From: H2-BAC3 sp045863035
Lineage (GTDB): Bacteria > Bacteroidota > Ignavibacteria > Ignavibacteriales > Ignavibacteriaceae
DNA length: 12,167 bases
Assembly: GCA_045863035.1 (NCBI GenBank)
Contig: BTUV01000091.1
Coordinates: 1-12,167 of the forward strand
Reading direction: 5' to 3'
Shown in pieces: positions 5,931-12,167 of the stretch. The position numbers and the translations under genes were made by a program. Below the pieces are notes generated by a model that was not told where the DNA came from, ran no database searches, and was given only the letters and a program-made list of their open reading frames with translations. Position 1 is the stretch's first letter, and each line of letters begins with the position of its first letter.

Positions 5931-8813
5931 ATGAAGAAATCTTTCTTGCTCATTATGTTAATGATACTTTCTGTTACCGGCTGGTCACAGGAAGTTTTGC
6001 AAGGTGATATAACAACTAATGTTACACTCACATCAAACAAGACCTATCTGCTTCGCGGCTTTGTACGCGTGCAGTCAGGTGCTACACTGACCGTACAGGC
6101 AGGTACAGTAATATTTGGTGAAAACTCAACCCAGGGTTCACTAATCGTAAAACCGGGTGGAAAGCTGATCGCAAACGGTACAGCTTCACAGCCGATTGTA
6201 TTTACCTCAGAGTTCGCAAAGCAGGGTTCAACCCGTCAGCCGACCTACGGTGACTGGGGCGGAATTATCCTCCTCGGCAATGCACCGATTAACGTACCGG
6301 GCGGTACCGCATCTATCGAAGGACCGGGCGACAGCTACGGCGGAAACGATCCAAACGATAACAGCGGAAGTCTGAAATATGTAAGAATCGAATACCCCGG
6401 TATCGCATTCTCACCGAATAACGAGATTAACGGCTTAACCATGGGCGGAGTCGGAGCAGGAACCGTGCTTGAATATATACAGGTCAGCTATAGCGGAGAT
6501 GATTCATTCGAATGGTTCGGCGGCAATGTAAACGGAAAATATCTTATCGCATATCGCGGATGGGATGATGACTTTGATACCGATTTCGGATTCTCCGGAA
6601 AACTTCAGTATCTGCTTGCAGTAAGAGATCCTCTTATTGCAGATCAGTCTCAGTCAAACGGATTTGAATCAGATAATGACGGTTCAGGATCAGGCAACAC
6701 TCCTATTACCTCACCAACCTGGTTCAACGTAACCATGGTAGGTCCTAAAGTAACTGATACCACTACGGTAAACAGTCTTTACAGAAGAGGCATGCATCTG
6801 AGAAGAAACTCACAGAACAAGATCAGCAATACATTGATTATTGGCTGGCCGACTGGAGTATTGCTTGACAGAAGCGGAACCATCAACGGAGCGATTAACG
6901 GAACCAATTACCTGAAGAACAGCATCATTGCCGGAGCAACCACTAAGGCAATTGACACAACCGGTTCACCTAATCTTTCATGGGATCCGGTAGCATGGTT
7001 CACCACAACCAACTCAGGCAGAATTTTTACTGCAAATTCAGGAGCGGGGATTACTGATCCGTTCAACCTGAATGCACCGAACTTTATGCCTAAGGCGGGT
7101 TCACCGGCACTGACCGGAGCAATTGCACCACCTGCAGACGGATTCTTTGATGCAGCAGGCGGAAATCATGTTGGTGCATTCGGTACTACTGACTGGACAG
7201 AAGGATGGGCAAACTGGAATCCTGTCCAGTATGCTATATATACTGTTACCGGCAATGTAGTAATTGAAGGTGATATAACCAGTAATCTTACTCTTACTTC
7301 TGATAAGACCTATCTGCTTCGCGGCTTTGTACGCGTGCAGTCAGGCGCCACACTGACCGTACAGGCAGGTACAGTAATATTTGGTGAAAACTCAACCCAG
7401 GGTTCACTAATCGTAAAACCGGGTGGAAAGCTGATCGCAAACGGTACAGCTTCACAGCCGATTGTATTTACCTCAGAGTTCGCAAAGCAGGGTTCAACCC
7501 GTCAGCCGACCTACGGTGACTGGGGCGGAATTATCCTCCTCGGCAATGCACCGATTAACGTACCGGGCGGTACCGCATCTATCGAAGGACCGGGCGACAG
7601 CTACGGCGGAAACGATCCAAACGATAACAGCGGAAGTCTGAAATATGTAAGAATCGAATACCCCGGTATCGCATTCTCACCGAATAACGAGATTAACGGC
7701 TTAACCATGGGCGGAGTCGGAGCAGGAACCGTGCTTGAATATATACAGGTCAGCTATAGCGGAGATGATTCATTCGAATGGTTCGGCGGCAATGTAAACG
7801 GAAAATATCTTATCGCATATCGCGGATGGGATGATGACTTTGATACCGATTTCGGATTCTCCGGAAAACTTCAGTATCTGCTTGCAGTAAGAGATCCTCT
7901 TATTGCAGATCAGTCTCAGTCAAACGGATTTGAATCAGATAATGACGGTTCAGGATCAGGCAACACTCCTATTACCTCACCAACCTGGTTCAACGTAACC
8001 ATGGTAGGTCCTAAAGTAACTGATACCACTACGGTAAACAGTCTTTACAGAAGAGGCATGCATCTGAGAAGAAACTCACAGAACAAGATCAGCAATACAT
8101 TGATTATTGGCTGGCCGACTGGAGTATTGCTTGACAGAAGCGGAACCATCAACGGAGCGATTAACGGAACCAATTACCTGAAGAACAGCATCATTGCCGG
8201 AGCAACCACTAAGGCAATTGACACAACCGGTTCACCTAATCTTTCATGGGATCCGGTAGCATGGTTCACCACAACCAACTCAGGCAGAATTTTTACTGCA
8301 AATTCAGGAGCGGGGATTACTGATCCGTTCAACCTGAATGCACCGAACTTTATGCCTAAGGCGGGTTCACCGGCACTGACCGGAGCAATTGCACCACCTG
8401 CAGACGGATTCTTTGATGCAGCAGGCGGAAATCATGTCGGCGCATTTGGTACTACTGACTGGTCAGAAGGATGGGCAAGCTGGCTTTCAGGAGCAGGATA
8501 TATCCTTACCGATGTAAAGGATAAGGATCTCGTTTCAGGCAGCACAGTTACTGACTATGCACTCAGCCAGAACTATCCGAATCCGTTCAACCCTTCAACC
8601 GTTATTTCTTTCTCACTGCCTGAAGCTTCAGATGTAGTGCTGAAAGTATATAACTCACTCGGCCAGGAAGTAGCTGAACTTGCAAATACTGATTTCTCAG
8701 CAGGTCAGCACTCAATTACCTTTAACGGTTCGCAGCTTTCAAGCGGAATCTATTTCTATAGTCTGATTGCAAACAATCAGATCATCACTAAGAAGATGAC
8801 GCTCATTAAATAA
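5931..8813 (+). CDS. T9SS-exported predicted beta-helix protein with two near-identical halves, partner of the TonB receptor
   Basis: This 960-residue protein has a signal peptide (1-19, GWS/Q), two homologous modules of about 415 residues (about 22-435 and 443-857), and a type A T9SS tail (about 877-960, ALSQNYPNPFNPST...KKMTLIK). Each module starts with GDIT.N.TLTS.KTYLLRGFVRV and the pattern SGATLTVQAGTVIFGE, typical of right-handed parallel beta-helix proteins. It continues with an Asp-rich segment (DDSFEWFGGN, RGWDDDFDTDFGFSG) that could bind calcium or another cation. Residues 52-414 and 474-836 are identical. The start follows a CGGAG site 5 bases upstream and lies 20 bases after the receptor gene, so the two share one transcript. 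Surface exposure beside a TonB receptor suggests ligand capture, analogous to SusD but unrelated in fold. I do not know a proven function; enzymatic activity is possible. Confidence 0.88.
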   Translation: MKKSFLLIMLMILSVTGWSQEVLQGDITTNVTLTSNKTYLLRGFVRVQSGATLTVQAGTVIFGENSTQGSLIVKPGGKLIANGTASQPIVFTSEFAKQGSTRQPTYGDWGGIILLGNAPINVPGGTASIEGPGDSYGGNDPNDNSGSLKYVRIEYPGIAFSPNNEINGLTMGGVGAGTVLEYIQVSYSGDDSFEWFGGNVNGKYLIAYRGWDDDFDTDFGFSGKLQYLLAVRDPLIADQSQSNGFESDNDGSGSGNTPITSPTWFNVTMVGPKVTDTTTVNSLYRRGMHLRRNSQNKISNTLIIGWPTGVLLDRSGTINGAINGTNYLKNSIIAGATTKAIDTTGSPNLSWDPVAWFTTTNSGRIFTANSGAGITDPFNLNAPNFMPKAGSPALTGAIAPPADGFFDAAGGNHVGAFGTTDWTEGWANWNPVQYAIYTVTGNVVIEGDITSNLTLTSDKTYLLRGFVRVQSGATLTVQAGTVIFGENSTQGSLIVKPGGKLIANGTASQPIVFTSEFAKQGSTRQPTYGDWGGIILLGNAPINVPGGTASIEGPGDSYGGNDPNDNSGSLKYVRIEYPGIAFSPNNEINGLTMGGVGAGTVLEYIQVSYSGDDSFEWFGGNVNGKYLIAYRGWDDDFDTDFGFSGKLQYLLAVRDPLIADQSQSNGFESDNDGSGSGNTPITSPTWFNVTMVGPKVTDTTTVNSLYRRGMHLRRNSQNKISNTLIIGWPTGVLLDRSGTINGAINGTNYLKNSIIAGATTKAIDTTGSPNLSWDPVAWFTTTNSGRIFTANSGAGITDPFNLNAPNFMPKAGSPALTGAIAPPADGFFDAAGGNHVGAFGTTDWSEGWASWLSGAGYILTDVKDKDLVSGSTVTDYALSQNYPNPFNPSTVISFSLPEASDVVLKVYNSLGQEVAELANTDFSAGQHSITFNGSQLSSGIYFYSLIANNQIITKKMTLIK
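6039..7171 (+). repeat. Intragenic direct repeat, copy 1
   Basis: This segment matches 7305-8437 at a constant offset of 1266 bp (422 codons). By eye the only differences are two silent changes, T/C at 6080/7346 and at 6083/7349; 6084-7171 and 7350-8437 appear identical over 1088 bp. Homology continues on both sides but with many synonymous and some amino acid differences. Confidence 0.9.
7305..8437 (+). repeat. Intragenic direct repeat, copy 2
   Basis: Second copy of the repeat at 6039-7171. After 8437 the two copies diverge (GTT GGT GCA TTC versus GTC GGC GCA TTT), then become unrelated where copy 2 runs into the linker and T9SS tail. Confidence 0.9.
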
Positions 8814-8851
8814 TAAGGAAGAGTTTCTCCCCATACTCCTCTCCTTCGACA

Positions 8852-8881
8852 AGGGACGCGGCATCAGCCGCGTCCTTTTTT
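8852..8881 (+). terminator. Rho-independent terminator after the TonB receptor operon
   Basis: A perfect 9-bp stem, GGACGCGGC (8854-8862) and GCCGCGTCC (8867-8875), encloses the tetraloop ATCA and is followed by six T residues. It closes the 3133-8813 operon. Confidence 0.9.
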
Positions 8882-9113
8882 ATTTTAAACAGAGGGATTG
8901 GATACATATACGGCATTTCAGGAAGATGAAGAAAATTTCCATTTGCGGCGTCTCGGTGTGGCGCAGGGAAGGTGAAATATGTGTAAAACACAGATACACG
9001 GTGAAACGACGCAAGGTATCTTAAACGCATATACACGATGACACGACGCAATCGCAATAATCTTTCGTATATAGTATTTTGTCATAGCGATTGCATAGTC
9101 CCTGCAGAGATTA

Positions 9114-9160
9114 TAAATCAATTCATACTTCAAACTTCATAATTCATAATTCCTTTTTGC
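9114..9160 (+). repeat. AT-rich tail repeat, copy A
   Basis: TAAATCAATTCATA followed by repeated TTCATAATTCA-like words and ending in TTTTTGC. It matches 9507-9552 with four substitutions and one indel, and marks the right end of the first repeat unit. Confidence 0.75.
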
Positions 9161-9346
9161 ATTTGTGTCGTCTCAGGGAAGAACACGGAAATTTTTATCA
9201 AAAACGGAATTGAAATAATGTAATTGTGTTGGTTTGCCTCTGACGGGTCTGAGACGCTGCAATCGCCGTAAAAATTTCTTAATCTGTATATATTTATGGC
9301 GGCGATTGCAACGTCTTTACAAGAAAAATTGAATGTAGATGTTGTA

Positions 9347-9368
9347 GAGACGATGCACGCATCGTCTC
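9347..9368. repeat. Perfect 22-bp palindrome GAGACGATGC-AC-GCATCGTCTC
   Basis: Ten-base arms with a two-base centre, flanked on the left by GTA. The TGTAGAGACG beginning reappears at 12118-12127, so this palindrome is probably the end or core of a dispersed element. Confidence 0.85.
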
Positions 9369-9506
9369 GGGGACGCATTGTCGTAGGGAAGCATGCGGGA
9401 ATCTGTTGAGGTATAAAACGTTGGTACGCGCTGAGACGATGCAACCACAGTAATTCAGTGTTTATAAAAATTCTGCATAGTGATTGCATCGTCTTTACGA
9501 AATTTT

Positions 9507-9552
9507 TAAATCAATTCATAATTCAAATTTCATAATTCACAATTCTTTTTGC
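9507..9552 (+). repeat. AT-rich tail repeat, copy B
   Basis: Second copy of the tail at 9114-9160, ending the third repeat unit. Just after it lies TATATTTA (9553-9560), one base off TAnnTTTG, but it is too far from the next gene to be called its promoter with confidence. Confidence 0.75.
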
Positions 9553-9779
9553 TATATTTACCTGAGTTCTAAAAGAAATTAATTAACTCCCCGGGTGAGA
9601 GAACATTTGGGAAGTAAATTCCGGGTACTTCAGGGAAAGATTTTCTCCGATTACAATCCTGCTTTTTAGATTGATTTCTGTTGTTTTTGTTTTCAGATAC
9701 AGTTTTAATCAATTCTATTGATGTAAGCTGTCCCGTTCGTATTTGATTTTTACTTGTTCAAATAAACTGGTGTGGACGA
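9553..9779. other. Upstream region of the lipoprotein-protease unit
   Basis: About 230 AT-rich bases follow the repeat array. I see no open frame, hairpin terminator or 11-bp operator repeats. AACATTTG (9603-9610) is one base off a TAnnTTTG promoter element, but this is weak evidence. The promoter of the gene at 9780 must lie here or within the repeats. Confidence 0.4.
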
Positions 9780-11081
9780 ATGGCTTCTAAAAATAGGTAC
9801 TTTTACAAACTACTCTCTTGGGCAGCACTCTCGCTTATTGCCCTTTCCACCTATTCATGCTCAGAACCAGCCAGCCCGTTTGGGCAGACTGAAATTACCG
9901 TTGAAGCATTAGATGCTTCCTGCACCGAGGTATGGCTTGAGCTTAAATTCAGAAATCTTACCCAGCCGGCAGATGTGGCAATCCAGAAGGATGGCAAAGA
10001 CTACCACCGGATTCTCTCACTCAACCATGACACCCTCTTAGTTTTTGAAGACCTTGAACCCTCCACCAATTACTCATTCCGCGCAATAATCCGCTACGAG
10101 GGTAAGGATGATAAAACAAGCAACACCGCTCCTGTAAGAACTATGGATACAACCAGTCATAGTTTTACTTGGCAGTCGTGGAACTTTGGAACTGGTGCGG
10201 GAACAAGCCGGCTTAACGACATTGTAGTCATTAATAAAAATAATATCTGGGCAGTTGGTTTTATTAAAATTGATGGGGTAGAGTATAATGCCATTCACTG
10301 GGATGGGATTAAGTGGAATTATAAGCAAATAAACTATATAACGAATACTGGTGCTCACTTCTCAGAAATTCGTTCGGTTTTCAGTTTTGATGACTCAAGT
10401 CTTTTTTTTGGTAATATGGTTACTTTGCAAAATAGTGTTTATACTTCTCTTGACCTCAATATAGAATTTCCATCTTTAATTAATAAAATTTGGGGAGGTT
10501 CTCTAACTGACATCTACATCGCAGGGGATTATGGTCTCTTAGCACACTACAATGGGAAAACCTGGCGGAAGATAGAAACCAGTGCATTTGCTCAAACAAT
10601 GCGGGTTCGGGATATTTGGTCAAATCCGGAATCTGGCTATGTGTTAGCACTAGCTACAGGATTTCCTTATAATTTTGAAAACATTCTGATTAAGATTGAC
10701 AAACAATCACTTCAAACTGAAGAGATTCATCACACAACCGAACAGCATACTTTGATATCCTTATGGTATAAGAATGATTTTAATACTTTTTTTGGAGGAA
10801 GCGGAATATTTAAAAAAAATGGATTAACAAAACCAATTATTGAAATTCCCATTATTTTCCCATCACTGAAAAGACGACTCCGGGGCACGGAGGCAAACAA
10901 TATCTATGCCTGTGACGATTTCGGAAACTTGACATATTTTAATGGGATTAGGACGAGAGATATTTCGTACGCTTCATTTATTGGAATTACATTGGGATTG
11001 GACATAAATGATAATATGATAGGGATAGCCGGGGTTGAAGACAATAAATCGTTCGTTTCATTAATTAAAATTCAGGAGTAA
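9780..11081 (+). CDS. Lipoprotein with fibronectin III-like head and propeller-like repeat body
   Basis: The 433-residue protein starts with a hydrophobic signal (WAALSLIALSTYSC). Cys27 is a likely lipidation site, although YSC is a relaxed lipobox. Residues about 36-122 resemble a fibronectin type III domain (EVWLELKF...DLEPSTNYSFRAII). The rest contains blade-like units with the pattern DIY.AG..G.L.HYNG..W: NNIWAVGF...IHWDGIKW (about 156-178), DIYIAGDYGLLAHYNGKTW (about 242-260) and NNIYACDDFGNLTYFNG (about 376-392). This suggests a beta-propeller of the kind common in FCB surface proteins; no catalytic residues are visible. Base composition changes within the gene: the first part resembles the host genes, and after about 10200 it is much more AT-rich. 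The gene is followed after 3 bases by a protease gene, so they probably form one transcript. Function unknown; binding or scaffolding is likely. Confidence 0.8.
   Translation: MASKNRYFYKLLSWAALSLIALSTYSCSEPASPFGQTEITVEALDASCTEVWLELKFRNLTQPADVAIQKDGKDYHRILSLNHDTLLVFEDLEPSTNYSFRAIIRYEGKDDKTSNTAPVRTMDTTSHSFTWQSWNFGTGAGTSRLNDIVVINKNNIWAVGFIKIDGVEYNAIHWDGIKWNYKQINYITNTGAHFSEIRSVFSFDDSSLFFGNMVTLQNSVYTSLDLNIEFPSLINKIWGGSLTDIYIAGDYGLLAHYNGKTWRKIETSAFAQTMRVRDIWSNPESGYVLALATGFPYNFENILIKIDKQSLQTEEIHHTTEQHTLISLWYKNDFNTFFGGSGIFKKNGLTKPIIEIPIIFPSLKRRLRGTEANNIYACDDFGNLTYFNGIRTRDISYASFIGITLGLDINDNMIGIAGVEDNKSFVSLIKIQE
11074..11078 (+). promoter_or_regulatory. Ribosome binding site AGGAG overlapping the end of the lipoprotein gene
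   Basis: AGGAG directly precedes the TAA of the upstream gene and lies 6 bases before the ATG at 11085. It supports that start and indicates coupled translation of the two genes. Confidence 0.8.
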
Positions 11082-11084
11082 AAT

Positions 11085-12122
11085 ATGCAACTTGGTACTT
11101 TTCTTAAAATGTTCATTTTCTTACTTGCAAACTTTCACTTACAACTTTTTCCACAAATAGTGGATGGTGTTTGCTGGCCTAATAACGATAACAGACAATT
11201 AGTTGATGTGCCAGCTATTGGAAGAATCGTAACTATTCACAATGGTGCAAAGACCCACTGGGGCACTGCAACAATATTAAATACAGGGTTGTTGATTTCC
11301 GCACGTCACGTTTGGGCGGATATTGAATCAGTCAATCTTGAAGATTATGCTTATGTAGAATTTAATATCAAGAAAGAAAATGGTGTTGAAATCGTAGATC
11401 CAGAGGATATATACTTAATTGATGTTCCTACTTTAAGAATATGGTCTGATGCAGCCGAACAGGACATTATTACATTCGAAGTTTATCCTAATGAGATAAC
11501 CGGGATATTTCCGAGAACAAAACAGAATGATTTCCTATTCTTGAATCTCTATCTCCCGCTATTTGGTCAGGGTGATCCTATAGGGGGAATTGCTTACGGT
11601 TACGGAGTAAACGATGACCCGGAACTAAATTATCAATTACAAAAATCCTCTGGGTTAATAACTGAACATTTGACCTTATTTGATGAGGGGAACTTGGCAG
11701 CCGGTTCTAAACTTCATTATACATTTAATACATCACAGGGATTTTCCGGGGGACCAATTCTTAATGGATCATCAATCGTTGGGATAATCAGTCGGAGTGA
11801 ATGCCCAAAGGGATATAATGTTGCCACTGGTCTTAGAAATATGAATTCGATTTTTCATAATGAAATTGCAAGAACTATTTATAACCCGGTCACGCTTAAG
11901 CAGGTAAAACACGCTGCATCCGTTAAAGCCGGAAAGTTGTTTAGATGGATTACACCCCTAAATAGCCCGGCTCATTTTAAGGAGCACAGTAACGGCAATG
12001 ACTATCATCTAAAACTGAACAGTTTGGTAACAGTTAGGGCTGACACAAATGTTATTGATGGCGAGAAAATTTCCTATTGGACACAAACGTTAAATCACAA
12101 GCACATTGAAAGCTTTTTGTAG
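11085..12122 (+). CDS. Secreted trypsin-like (S1 fold) serine protease
   Basis: This 345-residue protein has a hydrophobic N-terminal signal (LKMFIFLLANFHLQLF, cleavage near residue 23). The chymotrypsin-fold catalytic triad is visible in the right order: His75 in GLLISARHVW, Asp149 in QNDFLFLNL, and Ser221 in GFSGGPIL, with the following strand SIVGIIS and a pocket-like GYNVATGL. The spacing fits the trypsin family, and the enzyme should cleave proteins in the periplasm or outside. About 80 residues after the protease domain (from about 265) match nothing I know. There is no T9SS tail. It follows the lipoprotein gene by 3 bases, so the lipoprotein may be its partner, anchor or inhibitor. The TAG stop lies within a TGTAGAGACG word also found in the upstream repeat array, so the coding end may have been changed by insertion of that element. 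Confidence 0.85.
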   Translation: MQLGTFLKMFIFLLANFHLQLFPQIVDGVCWPNNDNRQLVDVPAIGRIVTIHNGAKTHWGTATILNTGLLISARHVWADIESVNLEDYAYVEFNIKKENGVEIVDPEDIYLIDVPTLRIWSDAAEQDIITFEVYPNEITGIFPRTKQNDFLFLNLYLPLFGQGDPIGGIAYGYGVNDDPELNYQLQKSSGLITEHLTLFDEGNLAAGSKLHYTFNTSQGFSGGPILNGSSIVGIISRSECPKGYNVATGLRNMNSIFHNEIARTIYNPVTLKQVKHAASVKAGKLFRWITPLNSPAHFKEHSNGNDYHLKLNSLVTVRADTNVIDGEKISYWTQTLNHKHIESFL

Positions 12123-12167
12123 AGACGTCGCAAATGCTAACGTTATGTTTTGACGTTTAGGAACCTC
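12118..12167. repeat. Start of another repeat-element copy, running off the window
   Basis: TGTAGAGACG at 12118-12127 equals 9343-9352, where the palindrome in the upstream array begins; the following GTCGCAAATG is related to GATGCA. It overlaps the protease stop codon. The remaining bases contain a weak hairpin (TAACGT...GACGTTTA) and no gene. Confidence 0.45.

Larger units (their letters stand above)
8946..9552. repeat. Composite of palindromic interspersed repeats
   Basis: About three related units lie in tandem (roughly 8946-9160, 9166-9345 and 9347-9552). Each begins with a CGTCTC(G/A)G-type motif and contains an inverted pair. The clearest pair is GACGCTGCAATCGCCG (9253-9268) with CGGCGATTGCAACGTC (9300-9315). 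A second is GACGATGCAACCAC (9435-9448) with GTGATTGCATCGTC (9480-9493). A weaker one lies around 9045-9055 and 9087-9100. A perfect 22-bp palindrome with arms GAGACGATGC/GCATCGTCTC sits at 9347-9368. Units one and three end in the same 46-47-base AT-rich tail (9114-9160 and 9507-9552). There are no good ribosome binding sites or coding signals, so the minus-strand open frames here are taken as chance. This looks like a MITE- or REP-type element array. Confidence 0.7.

Noticed and set aside
8806..9489. Three minus-strand open frames of 71-119 codons
   Set aside because: They lie across the terminator and the palindromic repeats, have no family-like sequence or ribosome binding site, and are best explained by chance in repeat DNA.
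8946..9552. CRISPR array
   Set aside because: Repeats are diverged, unevenly spaced and palindromic over long arms, with no uniform spacer length and no cas genes in the window.
11157..11168. IVDG after the signal peptide of the protease as a trypsin-like activation site (IVGG)
   Set aside because: It lies directly at the predicted signal cleavage, about 50 residues before the catalytic His and without the usual fold spacing evidence; probably coincidence.

Overview
The window is a piece of a chromosome from the Fibrobacteres-Chlorobi-Bacteroidetes (FCB) group, most likely Ignavibacteria or a close relative. Two predicted surface proteins end in type IX secretion (T9SS) sorting tails with the NYPNPFNPST motif typical of that group. 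There is a TonB-dependent receptor with a carboxypeptidase-regulatory-like N-domain. Two promoters carry the TAnnTTTG -7 element known from Bacteroidetes, and genes start behind clear AGGAG-type ribosome binding sites. The taxonomic call is inference from these traits.

Layout. 1-196: the end of an OmpR/PhoB-type response regulator, possibly decayed, followed by a terminator. 263-2851: promoter, a small secreted probable beta-barrel protein, then a secreted 5'-nucleotidase/UshA-type metallophosphoesterase with a T9SS tail, then a terminator. 3041-8881: promoter, a 925-residue TonB-dependent receptor, then a 960-residue T9SS-exported predicted beta-helix protein made of two almost identical halves, then a terminator. 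8882-9779: about 0.9 kb without genes, mostly a composite of palindromic interspersed repeats. 9780-12122: a two-gene unit encoding a lipoprotein with a fibronectin-like head and propeller-like body, and a secreted trypsin-like serine protease. A further fragment resembling the intergenic repeat begins exactly at the protease stop codon.

The most notable signal is regulatory. Both main transcription units begin with three hexamers at exact 11-bp intervals, and in both the last hexamer ends exactly 20 bp before TAnnTTTG. The TTAACA-type hexamers resemble PhoB/PhoP boxes. This suggests one OmpR-family regulator, perhaps the phosphate-starvation regulator, controls a phosphoesterase operon and a TonB receptor/surface-protein operon together. 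The inferred picture is an outer-surface phosphate-scavenging system: the phosphoesterase releases phosphate or a nucleoside outside, while the receptor and its surface partner take up a ligand. The second notable signal is the perfect 1088-bp direct repeat inside the beta-helix gene, whose diverged edges point to gene conversion, unless it is an assembly artefact.
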